Assembly (NCBI GenBank): GCA_016212925.1
Contig: JACRDF010000040.1
Location: forward strand, 62,001-126,000
Length of the DNA: 64,000 nucleotides
Reading direction: 5' to 3'
Origin: Desulfomonile tiedjei
Lineage (GTDB): Bacteria > Desulfobacterota > Desulfomonilia > Desulfomonilales > Desulfomonilaceae
A program made the translations under genes and the position numbers. Shown here one piece after another: positions 42,256 to 50,785 of the stretch. The stretch's first letter is position 1; each line of letters begins with the position of its first letter. The notes below the pieces were generated by a model. That model searched no databases, had not been told where the DNA came from, and was given only the letters and a program-made list of their open reading frames with translations.

Positions 42256-42341
42256 TGGCGGAGGGAGAGGGATTCGAACCCCCGGATCTTTCGATCAACG
42301 GTTTTCAAGACCGCCGCCTTAAACCACTCGGCCATCCCTCC
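42256..42341 (-). tRNA. tRNA-Ser (anticodon TGA)
   Basis: Minus strand, 86 bases including encoded CCA. Acceptor GGAGGGA pairs with TCCCTCC, discriminator G. Anticodon arm GCGGTCTTGAAAACCG with loop CTTGAAA gives TGA. A long variable arm GATCGAAAGATC and T arm GGGGGTTCGAATCCCTC complete a class II serine tRNA. Its 3' end is the right boundary of the island. Confidence 0.95.
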
Positions 42342-42584
42342 GAGAGCGAATCCTAGCCGATGCTACCTCGGCATGTCAAGGCGCATCGCGAGCGATACCA
42401 ATGTGCTTTCATTTCAGCAACACTGAAAAGATGCCTAATACAACCTCGCTTTCAAACTGTGAAGCCGACTTTGCCGCAAAAGCAGCACTGACCTGGTGCC
42501 TGGGCAAGCGGCCGATTCAACGCAGGATCCCTTGCTTGCACGCGCATTGGCACTACGGGTTCCTCCTGAACCATGATCTCACCT

Positions 42585-44381
42585 TCAACCGACAGAATGC
42601 GTGTCTTTGTACGCATTGTCAGACTCCTGGTTTTGTTTAGCGTCAGCCCTGTGAAATCGCACAGACACTGTTGTGCCTCCATCATTGGCAATCTTAAGTT
42701 CGCCGCGGAGTTGTTGGGCAAAAATTCTCACCAGACGTAGCCCCAAGGAATCGTATTCGGACTCGGCCATTTTTTCTGAAAACCCTATGCCGCTGTCACA
42801 GACCTTCAGCTCAACCTGACCATCATTCAGAGAATGAAGCAGTATTTCAATCCTTCCGCTAGGACGGTGAGGAAATGCGTGTTTCAAGCAATTGGAAACC
42901 AGCTCCGTGGCTATTAATCCCAGAGAAATTGCAGAATCCACGGTAAGCGTAAGGTCTTCAAATTTCGTCCTCATCTCTATCCCTGTTGCCGCGGTTTCGT
43001 ACGAACTGTGAACGTGCCTCACAAGCGAGCCCAGATAGTCCGCGGCGTTAAGCTCAGAGATATTTGGAGACTGGTAAAGCTTTTCGTAAGCGGAGGCCAT
43101 AGTTACTATTCGGTTTTCCGACTCTTTCAGTATGGAAGCAAACTGCCCATCGTCGAGGGTCCTTCGCTGCACTCGAAGTAGACTGCAAACCACCTGAAGG
43201 TTATTTTTTACGCGGTGGTGAATTTCGCGCATTAGGACTTCTTTCTCCTCCAAGGAAGAGATCAATCGATTCTGAGTGGCTTTCAGCTCCGACACATCGA
43301 CGCCCACACCGCGAACTCCGACTATTTTGCCGTGCCGTGTGAACGGGTTTGCATAAACAATGACAGGCACATCAACACCCTGAACCGTTTTCAGGTTGTA
43401 CTCCACTGCTGCCATTTTCATTCCCGCGAAAACGCCTCCGAATTCCCGATGGGCCCGGTCCCAATCCTCCGGGGCCCAGATCTCCGAAGGGGCCAATCCG
43501 CCGGCGAGGTCGCGCGCAGAGCGACCCATCATGTCGAGACCGGCGCGATTAACAAACGTGAAATTGCCGTTCAAGTCGAGTTCGAATATCAACTGGGGCA
43601 GCAATTCGGCCAATTCTCGGTACCTGGCTTCGCTCTCCGTAAAAGCCTGTTGTGCTCTATTCCGTTCTTGAATTTCCGATAGAAGTTCTTCGTTAAGCTT
43701 GGCGGCCTCTTGTTGCTTTTCCATAACTGATAGCAGCAGATCGTTTTTCTCGAATCCTAGTCTCAAGGACTCCTCGTTCTTCTTGCGAACGCGATCACCG
43801 GCAAGAACAAGTCCGGCACAGTACACCAACATCAGAATCCCGACTACCAAGTGTATGAAATCGAATTCGTAAAAGCATCTCAGAGCCACAGGAATGCACT
43901 CTGCACAAATGGTGGGAAGGTAGCAGGCCTTCAGTGGTGAATATGCCGCGAGAGCCGCCGCGCCGACCCCAGCCATAAAAAAGGTCAGAAGAAGCTGATG
44001 CGGAATGGAATTGTCCGGAAATAGAAAAATGCCTGCCATTCCCCAACTGAGACCGTATACGAAGATTATCCTCGCGAAGCGGACGCCCCAAGGAATGGTG
44101 TCTGCAGGGGAGGGCGAAGACCTTTGGAATCGTCGCACCAGACGAAATCGCACTATCTGAATGCTGAAATAGACTGCCAGCCAGGCCAGCAAGCGCCGCG
44201 GGGAGACGACGTCCCACAGGGCGATGGTCAACGCGAGCGCAGTGATCTGCGCCCCAACCATTCCGGGTACGGACACGGAATAAAGCTGCCGGATTTGTGC
44301 GGAGCGTAGTTCGACGAGCCGGTCATGGAAGGTGCCGGGGTTTGGGGGCCAGTTTTCGAGCGGCTTCAACGCTTGTTCCAT
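42585..44381 (-). CDS. Membrane sensor histidine kinase (PAS, HisKA_2 type)
   Basis: A 598-residue sensor. Five or six N-terminal TM helices (residues ~35-210) precede a short coiled coil, a PAS domain (~260-375: LPQLIFELDLNGNFTFVNRA and VGVDVSELK), and a HisKA_2 dimerisation motif REIHHRVKNNLQVVCSLLR with phospho-histidine near 395. An HWE/HisKA_2-type HATPase follows (GLIATELVSNCLKHAFPH, DSGIGFS). Such kinases often signal to the general stress response or stand-alone regulators; no receiver gene is adjacent. ATG 44381 has GGGGAG before it; a frame-extending start 34 codons upstream is rejected. Confidence 0.87.
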   Translation of the reverse strand: MEQALKPLENWPPNPGTFHDRLVELRSAQIRQLYSVSVPGMVGAQITALALTIALWDVVSPRRLLAWLAVYFSIQIVRFRLVRRFQRSSPSPADTIPWGVRFARIIFVYGLSWGMAGIFLFPDNSIPHQLLLTFFMAGVGAAALAAYSPLKACYLPTICAECIPVALRCFYEFDFIHLVVGILMLVYCAGLVLAGDRVRKKNEESLRLGFEKNDLLLSVMEKQQEAAKLNEELLSEIQERNRAQQAFTESEARYRELAELLPQLIFELDLNGNFTFVNRAGLDMMGRSARDLAGGLAPSEIWAPEDWDRAHREFGGVFAGMKMAAVEYNLKTVQGVDVPVIVYANPFTRHGKIVGVRGVGVDVSELKATQNRLISSLEEKEVLMREIHHRVKNNLQVVCSLLRVQRRTLDDGQFASILKESENRIVTMASAYEKLYQSPNISELNAADYLGSLVRHVHSSYETAATGIEMRTKFEDLTLTVDSAISLGLIATELVSNCLKHAFPHRPSGRIEILLHSLNDGQVELKVCDSGIGFSEKMAESEYDSLGLRLVRIFAQQLRGELKIANDGGTTVSVRFHRADAKQNQESDNAYKDTHSVG

Positions 44382-44779
44382 GCTCCCCGCCTTCGTGGGT
44401 TCCGGATCCAAAGCCGGCGCCCCCCGGATGCTGCATCGACCAGTCAAGCCATGGCGATGGTTGTCAACAAGAAAGAAGGCCAATAGTGCAGCATTACTCT
44501 CTCGAGTTGGTGGGAGTCAAGCCTTTCTTCTTTAGAATTCGCGGGGCTTGACAGGCGGATTGCGCAGGACGCGACTCCTTTGATAATGTCGCCATTCATC
44601 GACCCGTTGGCAACGGACCTGACGCGCGTGTGGGGCAGTGTGGGGCAAACCGCCCTCCGACGACCTTCACCCTGGTGGGGCGCACACGCAACGGTTCCCT
44701 ATTTTTGATGCGCGATATTAAATGTGGTCGGATCTGTCAAAAGAGGCGGGCGAACCGGGGCTTGAACCCGATTCGGCCA
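44382..44779. other. Intergenic gap (nothing supported)
   Basis: Besides the kinase ribosome site, the ~400 bases show only short GC-rich stretches (GTGTGGGGCAGTGTGGGGC). A tRNA T-arm-like string near 44752 lacks any matching tRNA body. Confidence 0.35.
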
Positions 44780-45250
44780 TCAAACCGTTTTTAGGTCTTT
44801 ACGGCCCCGGAAATATGAAAACAAACCAGAAATCCCAAGCTCCGCGCTGTCTGCCACGAGAATAAATAAGGATACTGCAAAAAGGGCTGTGTCACGCAGA
44901 ATATGGTACATGCTTACCCGGCCTGGAGACGCCGCCGCGGAGCTGAAACATCCGCAGTCTATGTCCAACCCGATGGAAAAGGCATAAACAAGGGCCCCCA
45001 GAAAGACGGCCAGCATACCTGTGGTCAACAAAGCAGAGGGTTTCGTCTGAAAACCGATGATGAGAAAGATACCGGCCAGCATCTCAATCCACGGGAGCGT
45101 CAGGGCAACTGCATTGCTCCATTCCTGTGGTAATAGGCCGTAGTTCCTGATTGACACCGCGAAATCCAGTGGATCAAGAATCTTGTACACACTGGCATAG
45201 ATGAACAGGCCGCCGATGATGAGTCTCGCGGTCAATGTCAGGTACTTCAC
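44780..45250 (-). CDS. MauE/DoxX-like membrane protein
   Basis: A 156-residue protein with four TM helices: LTARLIIGGLFIYASVYKIL at the start, WIEMLAGIFLIIGF, LLTTGMLAVFLGALVYAFSI, and ILRDTALFAVSLFILV. The conserved GLDIDCGCF loop after helix three is the cysteine pair typical of MauE/DoxX-like redox membrane proteins that support disulfide chemistry. No partner thioredoxin-like gene is adjacent. The specific role is unknown. Confidence 0.75.
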   Translation of the reverse strand: MKYLTLTARLIIGGLFIYASVYKILDPLDFAVSIRNYGLLPQEWSNAVALTLPWIEMLAGIFLIIGFQTKPSALLTTGMLAVFLGALVYAFSIGLDIDCGCFSSAAASPGRVSMYHILRDTALFAVSLFILVADSAELGISGLFSYFRGRKDLKTV

Positions 45251-45359
45251 TTCTTATCCCTCGTATTCGACCGACCCGCAGGGTGGCTCGCACCTCCGTT
45301 CCACTTTGCGGCTGAGCCGTTAGGCTAGGAGAACCATACGCCTCCCTTGAACAAAAGGC

Positions 45360-45974
45360 CTACCTGTATTTTGAGTCACGCTCTTGCCTGTCACAGACGG
45401 TCAAAATCGGCCTTCTCTCCAGAATCTCTTCGACTATGTCTTTATAGCCCTGGTCGGAAGCCAGACTCAACGCGGTAAAACCCTTTCTGGTTTTTACATT
45501 GACATCAGCTCCTCTTTCAAGGAGCAGGCGGACCGTCGGACTATGGCCCCGCACAGACGCGCACACTAAAGCAGTCTGATCGTATTTGTCCCTGGCATTG
45601 ACGTCCGCGTGATTGTCGAGAAGCAGAGAAACCACCGAGAGGTGACCCTTTGACGCCGCGGCCATCAAAGCAGTCTTGGCGAACTTACTCGTCGCGTCGA
45701 CGTTCGCTCCGTTCTGCAAGAGCAATTTCGCCGCGTCTTCATGGCCCATAAGCGAGGCACGGTTAAGGGCCGTGTTTCCTTCCCGGTCGACGGAATCCAC
45801 ATGCGCCCCTCGGTCCAGGACTTGTCTCAACTTGTCAATGTTGCCCGATGTTGCCGCTTGCACAAGGCTTGCCGACGACTCACTTCGATGACCGGCAAAT
45901 ACCGCAAAAAAAAGAACGCCTGTTACCATAAAGGGCAATATAATTGCTAGCTTATAACCTATCTTCAATGCCAT
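45360..45974 (-). CDS. Ankyrin-repeat protein, exported or anchored
   Basis: A 204-residue protein with an N-terminal hydrophobic segment (residues 9-28) and about five ankyrin repeats: LVQAATSGNIDKLRQVLDRG, GNTALNRASLMGHEDAAKLL, KTALMAAASKGHLSVVSLLL, QTALVCASVRGHSPTVRLLL and FTALSLASDQGYKDIVEEIL. Repeats mediate protein contacts, likely in the periplasm. Partner unknown. Confidence 0.85.
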   Translation of the reverse strand: MALKIGYKLAIILPFMVTGVLFFAVFAGHRSESSASLVQAATSGNIDKLRQVLDRGAHVDSVDREGNTALNRASLMGHEDAAKLLLQNGANVDATSKFAKTALMAAASKGHLSVVSLLLDNHADVNARDKYDQTALVCASVRGHSPTVRLLLERGADVNVKTRKGFTALSLASDQGYKDIVEEILERRPILTVCDRQERDSKYR

Positions 45975-46401
45975 GCACTCCTTGTTTATCCAAATATTTT
46001 AACCTCCGCAGCCCGCTCGGGTATGCTGTCTGTGATTTCCGCAGAGGCTTTTTGTTCCCGTGCCGTGCTGATTCTTTCTTCTTATCGGTCTCCCGAATTG
46101 AAGGGCTAATTGACTACTCGCACGGATTGGAGCGTCTCTCGCCTCCAGGTCCTCCGCACGGCTCCGCACTGTTGCGAAGTCTGGCAGGCTGCCGTGAGCC
46201 ACGGCCGGGCGACCAACATCTATAATCCGAGAGAGCGGGGAAATCAAGAGCAGAGAGGACGTCCTGTAACACCGCAGTCATCCCGTGGAAATGGGGGAAC
46301 TCGGCAGGACCCACAGTAGGACTGCGTTTGTTGGCGGCCTATCCTGTACCGCGAAGATGAACCGGCAGGTCGTCTCGGCAAAGGCAGCCATTATTTACTG
46401 C
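45975..46401. other. Intergenic gap (nothing supported)
   Basis: About 430 bases between the ankyrin and AMIN genes. Short frames exist but lack ribosome sites and coding character. No hairpin or known RNA was recognised. Confidence 0.35.
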
Positions 46402-47325
46402 TCATCGGGCTGAGACGCGGGTCTCCACCGACCGATCGCCGACCTGGAAGGGGCTTCGCGAGCTTACTTGCTGATCGTAAGGCTCTTTTGGCTCAACACT
46501 GGGCAGGCCCCAGTGGTATTTGATCCTCTTCGTGGCGTCAGTGGTTTGGGACAATCCTTCCCGACGCGGTCCCGCGGCACTTTTGGCCTTTTCTTCCTGC
46601 CCGCCTGGTATCGGCTTGTCAGCCCCAGGTGCAAACCGTTGAACGTTGCCGGAATTGTCACTTAAGGTGGCATGCTGGATTCGGCTCGCGGCCGAGTCCA
46701 GGTCTATGGAGAGGCGGTAAACGCGTTTGGGGTCGCCCCGATCCGCCAGTTCAACGAAGATTAGGCCGTCTTTGACCCCTGATGTCTTGATCGCCATCCC
46801 TGAGGGCTTCTCAACCTTTGGAGGCGAGGGTGCTTTGGTGGAGCGAGCTACTGTCTCGGCCTTTTGGGAAACTCTTAATGCAACAGGTGCCGGCGTAGAC
46901 CCCGTTCCCGTGCGAGGAATGGAAGCCGTTCGGTTGTCCAGGGCAACTACCACGAGGTTGCCCTGACGGTGGACCTTGAAGGCTGGAACCGGGTTTTCAC
47001 CGAAATCCGCAACCACTCGGATGCGTGAATTGACCTTTCCAAGGCGTATCTCATTTATGAGATCTCCGCCGATTTTGGTCCTGGCCGGGACTTCGCGGCC
47101 AATTCCAGCGTCGTCGAAATCCACTACAAGTCTGTAAGGCTGATTAATGACAAATGCTGTGTGCTTCCCAAGTGGCCCGTCACCTTTGATCATTATTTGC
47201 CTGAAGTCGGGTGACACCTGCACGCCTGTAACATTCGCGGGGTTCGCGGCCGGGGCCTCGCTCCAAAACGCAGCCAGCAGTATGCAGGCAAACATGGTGA
47301 CGGTCCGTCGCGATAAGTTGGTCAT
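46402..47325 (-). CDS. AMIN-domain exported protein
   Basis: A 307-residue protein. A signal peptide (FACILLAAFWSEAPAAN) is followed by an AMIN domain at residues ~30-130 (VTGVQVSPDFRQIMIKGDGP, then PYRLVVDFDD and INEIRLGKVNSRIRVVADFG), a peptidoglycan-targeting module known from AmiC and type IV pilus PilQ. A Pro/Lys-rich linker follows, then a second short strand-rich region. No amidase or secretin domain. ATG 47325 is downstream of a near-consensus promoter at 47442-47470; the longer frame from 47451 would begin at or before the transcription start. Confidence 0.8.
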   Translation of the reverse strand: MTNLSRRTVTMFACILLAAFWSEAPAANPANVTGVQVSPDFRQIMIKGDGPLGKHTAFVINQPYRLVVDFDDAGIGREVPARTKIGGDLINEIRLGKVNSRIRVVADFGENPVPAFKVHRQGNLVVVALDNRTASIPRTGTGSTPAPVALRVSQKAETVARSTKAPSPPKVEKPSGMAIKTSGVKDGLIFVELADRGDPKRVYRLSIDLDSAASRIQHATLSDNSGNVQRFAPGADKPIPGGQEEKAKSAAGPRREGLSQTTDATKRIKYHWGLPSVEPKEPYDQQVSSRSPFQVGDRSVETRVSAR

Positions 47326-47441
47326 TGTCCTATCCTCTCCTGATTGCCGCGGTTCAGGGCCCGGACCCGCGCGGGCCACACGCGGCCGGCGCGGGAAGTC
47401 TCTCTTGGAAAGAAGAAGCCGCGGAAGAAATTTCCGAGTAG

Positions 47442-47470
47442 AGGATAGCATACGGAGCCATTTATGTCAA
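47442..47470 (-). promoter_or_regulatory. Sigma70-type promoter of the AMIN gene
   Basis: On the minus strand: TTGACA (47470-47465), a 17-base spacer ending TGC, and TATCCT (47447-47442), a consensus -35 with an extended -10. It decides the AMIN start in favour of 47325. Confidence 0.65.
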
Positions 47471-47831
47471 AATAAATACCGTAAAATTAAATCATTGATA
47501 AATTAACTTAAAGTATAGTGTCATGGCAGGTGGAGGTCTGTTGGCCAGGAAGGTTCGCATGAATGGGAAATATGCCAGCAAGTACAGGGAAGGACACGAT
47601 GGTAATGGCCGGAATTAATGTTCGATCGCTCTTGGGGTGCCCCGGAATGATCTCAGTGGATCGAATCGCCGCTAGCGCGGTGTTTCAGCGGACGCCACTG
47701 CCGAAACTGTCTCAGAATAAGTGACCGGAGGATTTCTTATGTAGGGGCGCTTCGAGAAGCGCCCTAATTTCGGGCGGTTCACGAACCGCCCCTACCGGCA
47801 CAATGGGTACTACGGTGAAGCGGTATTTGCG
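47471..47831. repeat. Intergenic region with family C double hairpin
   Basis: No gene is supported. At 47741-47795 two C-type units stand back to back: GTAGGGGCGCTTCGAGAAGC and GGGCGGTTCACGAACCGCCC followed by CTAC. Confidence 0.65.
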
Positions 47832-48227
47832 CTACTTCACCTTGATCGCCTTGGCGTTCTCCCAGAGCCCGTGAATATTACATAGAGAAGTGGCAAACAG
47901 CTCACCTGATTTCTTGATCTTGAGTTTGGTAACCACCGAATGATTCGTGTACACAGGCCCTGTGTTGGGGCCTTCTACAGACTCGCCGTGCGCGGTGAAC
48001 TCGTAATTTCCGATCTGATAAGCAAATTTGTCGCCGTCCGGCTTGAAGAATAGCTGAATCCACCTTATGTGGTGCTCGGTAGTGTTTGGATGGGCCACTT
48101 CCTTGCCCAAGGAGACAGTCACGTCAAACATTGTGTCCGCTGTGACTTCATCAGGACACTCGATGACCGGCACGTGCTTCTCGGTTTTCCAATCCGCGGT
48201 CTGGTACAATTCGCCAACCTTACCCAT
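47832..48227 (-). CDS. Superoxide reductase, class II (neelaredoxin type)
   Basis: Reduces superoxide to peroxide without making oxygen, an oxygen-defence enzyme of anaerobes. The 131-residue protein has the iron ligands in order: EKHVPVIE (first His), PNTTEHHIRWIQLFF (His pair) and SLCNIHGLWE (Cys and His). The N-terminal desulforedoxin domain of class I enzymes is absent. ATG 48227 is used, with AGGGAGGG upstream; the frame extends to 48305 but without a ribosome site. Electron donor likely rubredoxin, not encoded here. Confidence 0.9.
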   Translation of the reverse strand: MGKVGELYQTADWKTEKHVPVIECPDEVTADTMFDVTVSLGKEVAHPNTTEHHIRWIQLFFKPDGDKFAYQIGNYEFTAHGESVEGPNTGPVYTNHSVVTKLKIKKSGELFATSLCNIHGLWENAKAIKVK

Positions 48228-48276
48228 TTTGTCCCTCCCTATGCAGCATTTAGTTTGTGTGTCAACCTGACGGCAA

Positions 48277-48305
48277 ATTTTAGCAGTTGCCGTCGAGTCC
48301 TGCAA
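48277..48305 (-). promoter_or_regulatory. Possible promoter of the superoxide reductase gene
   Basis: Minus strand TTGCAG and TAAAAT with a 17-base spacer, ~50 bases before ATG 48227. Moderate match only. Confidence 0.4.
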
Positions 48306-48557
48306 GATAACACCCAGTCAGGTAGTGGGCCAGCTTGAGTTCTTCTATCTCCAGCGAAAACAACTCCTTTCGTCACCCCGTTGAAGAACGGGGTCCAGTC
48401 TGCTTTTCCTGGATTCCGGCCCCGGTTTTCACCGGGGTAAACTTGGGGATCGCCGGAATGACGGTAGGGCTACGTCCACCGAATCCGAATTTTCAAACTG
48501 ACCCGCTTCCACACCATTCGGAAGGTCTGGACAAGGCCGCCAATTCCAGGCACATCT

Positions 48558-48597
48558 CCAAAAAAAAAAGGCCCCTTCGCGCCGCGCGAAGGGGCCT
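48558..48597 (-). terminator. Intrinsic terminator
   Basis: Minus-strand hairpin AGGCCCCTTCGC / GCGAAGGGGCCT with a five-base loop, followed by a run of 10-11 T. It lies 50 bases after the stop of the 68-residue protein gene at 48647 and is the clearest terminator in the window. Confidence 0.9.
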
Positions 48598-48646
48598 GTG
48601 GTCAATTACACCCATGATGAACTGTCTCGACACTTCTCACGCAAAA

Positions 48647-48853
48647 CTAATGGTAGCCTACGCCGCAGAATGGTGTGTCCATGAACTCCGGTGTGTTGCA
48701 GATTATATGTCTAGACCCGTCCTGATGTTGGGAGACCCAAAAACCGAATTCGTCATCGGGCCAGACTTCCACCATCGGACGATGATCGCGGTCGTTAAAT
48801 CTTGATTCTTCGGTTTCTTTCAGAGCGTTCATGAAATCGCTCTTGATCGACAT
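48647..48853 (-). CDS. Small hypothetical protein
   Basis: A 68-residue acidic protein (MSIKSDFMNALKETEESRF, then VEVWPDDEFGFWVSQHQDG) with two cysteines, one in IICNTPEF. It has an excellent ribosome site (GGAGGTG eight bases before ATG 48853) and its own downstream terminator, so it is very probably a real, independently expressed gene. No family recognised. Confidence 0.7.
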   Translation of the reverse strand: MSIKSDFMNALKETEESRFNDRDHRPMVEVWPDDEFGFWVSQHQDGSRHIICNTPEFMDTPFCGVGYH

Positions 48854-48968
48854 GGCAGCACCTCCTCTCTTCGTTCATTTAATATATAGATGCAATGCAT
48901 GAGAATTGGATTCGAAATTGTTTTGGGCAGGAACAAAGCAAAGAATCGCTGAGTGTCTCGGCACGGGC

Positions 48969-49646
48969 TCAACCGGGCCTGCTGCGCGTTATTTCGAAGA
49001 TGCTGATTTCCCTGTCGGGGAACCCGTCCAACCGGATGACCGTTTCAGTTTCAATGCAATCAAATCCCTTGCCTATCAGACGCCCCAAGAACCGGCTGAC
49101 AACCAGTCTCTTTCTGTCGGCAAGGATCAAGCGTCCGTTAGAGGCTAGAATCCGGTCAATGAGCTTGATCAGAGAGCCATGAAAGAAATAATCATAGACA
49201 ATCTCCGAACCAAGGATCAGGTCAAACTGGCCGACATCATCGGGTCCTTCCCAGTCCAGGAGGCGAAAATCGGTTTCATCTTCTCTAAGACGGTTCAGTC
49301 GGCAGTTTTCCTCGGCAAAATGAAGGGCTTCGGGAACGTAATCCGTAAATAGGACCCGGGCGCCCGACAACTCGGCGGTTATCCCCACCAGGCCCAGACC
49401 GCATCCCAATTCGATGGCCTTGTGGCCGGCCAAGCTGTCCAGTGCGGCGATGTGCCGAGATAGGGCCACTGACGCAGAGGTTATTCCCCACCAGCAAGAT
49501 AGCCGCAGGCCGTGCTCCTCTTGTTCGGCCGGAACGCGCATGCGAACCTCGAACCTTCCTATTGGAAGAGAAATGACTTCGGCCTTGGATTCGATCCTAG
49601 GGTCCAATGTTTCTCCGGTCCTCCTGTTGACTTTTATTACCACCAC
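48969..49646 (-). CDS. Class I SAM-dependent methyltransferase (Methyltransf_16-like)
   Basis: A 225-residue enzyme. Motif I is HKAIELGCGLGLVGITAELS near residue 75, the acidic loop LFTDYVPEALHFAEENC, then FDLILGSEIVYDYFFHGSLI. The W-W-G-I-T-S-A-S entry resembles METTL21/NNMT-like protein-lysine methyltransferases and small-molecule enzymes. Substrate unknown. GTG 49646 start with GAGGATC upstream. Transcribed divergently from ispE with 43 bases between. Confidence 0.8.
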   Translation of the reverse strand: MVVIKVNRRTGETLDPRIESKAEVISLPIGRFEVRMRVPAEQEEHGLRLSCWWGITSASVALSRHIAALDSLAGHKAIELGCGLGLVGITAELSGARVLFTDYVPEALHFAEENCRLNRLREDETDFRLLDWEGPDDVGQFDLILGSEIVYDYFFHGSLIKLIDRILASNGRLILADRKRLVVSRFLGRLIGKGFDCIETETVIRLDGFPDREISIFEITRSRPG

Positions 49647-49689
49647 TATATGTTGATCCTCAAGCCGGACTGCGTGGAGTTAATGCCCA

Positions 49690-50547
49690 ATGAAGGCGCT
49701 GAGGGTCAGATCGCCGGCCAAGGTTAATCTTCATCTGAAAGTACTTGGCCGACGACCTGACGGATATCATGACATCGAAACGCTCTTTCAGGCAATCGAT
49801 CTGGAAGATGAGCTGATTATCGAGGCCGGTCAGGGCAGCAGTGTCCTCGAAGTCCCTGGTCATGCGGATTTGGAGACTGCGAGCAACCTCGTAATGCGTG
49901 CCATCGGCTGGATTGAGAGCGAAACAGGGAGAAGCATTTCGGTCAAAATCCGATTGAGCAAGAAAATACCGGTGGCTGGAGGCCTGGGCGGTGGCAGCTC
50001 GAACGCAGCAGCGACCCTCATGGGACTAAGGGATCTGTTCGATTTGCCTCTCTCTGATGAACGCCTCGCGGTGGGAGCTTTGAGCATCGGTGCCGATGTT
50101 CCTTTCTTCCTGAAAGGAGGCACCGCGATTGGAGAGGGAATAGGGGAGCGCTTAACCCAAGTGGCTGTGCCAAGCGACTATAGCATGATTCTGGTCAATC
50201 CGGGCTTTTCTGTCTCCACTGCTCTGGTTTACGGTGGGTTTTCCGGAACCTTGACAGCCAATGCCGGCAAAGGTAAATTACGAAATGTGCTCAGGGAATG
50301 GCCTGGGTGGGAAAGCATATTACACAACGACCTTCAACCCGTGGCAGCGGGCCTGCATCCCGAGATCGCGGCAATTCGTAAGGCCCTGAGGGATGCCGGG
50401 CTGAACAAGGCCCTCATGAGCGGAAGCGGTCCCACTGTGTTCGGTTTGGGCGAGCCCGAGGAATTGAAACAGGTTGCAACGCGGCTTTCCGCGACTTGGA
50501 ACTGTATATTGGCTCGGCCCTTGGATCGAGGCATATTAGTCGATTAG
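49690..50547 (+). CDS. ispE: 4-diphosphocytidyl-2-C-methyl-D-erythritol kinase
   Basis: GHMP kinase of the methylerythritol phosphate route to isoprenoids. The 285-residue protein has SPAKVNLHLKVLGRRPDGYH near the N-terminus (substrate loop), the GHMP ATP motif PVAGGLGGGSSNAAATL near residue 98, and the third motif LMSGSGPTVFGL near residue 240. Followed by tRNA-Gln, a frequent order in related bacteria where a prs gene would come next; here accessory genes follow instead. Confidence 0.95.
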   Translation: MKALRVRSPAKVNLHLKVLGRRPDGYHDIETLFQAIDLEDELIIEAGQGSSVLEVPGHADLETASNLVMRAIGWIESETGRSISVKIRLSKKIPVAGGLGGGSSNAAATLMGLRDLFDLPLSDERLAVGALSIGADVPFFLKGGTAIGEGIGERLTQVAVPSDYSMILVNPGFSVSTALVYGGFSGTLTANAGKGKLRNVLREWPGWESILHNDLQPVAAGLHPEIAAIRKALRDAGLNKALMSGSGPTVFGLGEPEELKQVATRLSATWNCILARPLDRGILVD

Positions 50548-50591
50548 ATCATCCACCACCCTCCCTTTGCTTTGACAGGGAGCGGACCTGC

Positions 50592-50666
50592 TGGGGCGTC
50601 GTCAAGCGGTAAGACACGGGAATTTGGATCCCGCATTCGGAGGTTCGAATCCTCCCGCCCCAGCCA
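50592..50666 (+). tRNA. tRNA-Gln (anticodon TTG)
   Basis: A 75-base cloverleaf with encoded CCA. Acceptor TGGGGCG / CGCCCCA, anticodon arm GGGAATTTGGATCCC with loop ATTTGGA (TTG), T arm GGAGGTTCGAATCCTCC. Confidence 0.95.
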
Positions 50667-50785
50667 ATAACTGATTGATATCATTGAAGTTAACCCCTCC
50701 AAATTCCTTCAATGAGTCGTCAGTAAAGTCTCACCATTTATTCTTCGATGAATGCCCCCAGCCGTGACAAAGAAACTGGTTTGTC

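Larger units (their letters stand above)
37076..42285. mobile_element. Putative tRNA-Ser-associated integrative island (~5.2 kb), no integrase seen
   Basis: Bounded by the complete tRNA-Ser gene on the right and a 30-base near-copy of its 3' end on the left, the usual arrangement after site-specific integration into a tRNA 3' end. Just inside each end is a pair of 11-base TGCATAnAC repeats (37159-37180 and 42185-42206). Between them lie two divergent three-gene operons around an AT-rich control region. No tyrosine or serine recombinase is readable, so the element would depend on a helper or be an immobile remnant. Confidence 0.6.

Noticed and set aside
44745-44785. Possible tRNA 3' end (GAACCGGGGCTTGAACCCG)
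   Set aside because: No acceptor, D or anticodon arm fits around it, unlike the real fragment at 37076, and no second copy is present.
48227-48305. Longer superoxide reductase start at 48305
   Set aside because: It would add 26 residues with no class I desulforedoxin motif and no ribosome site; AGGGAGGG precedes ATG 48227.
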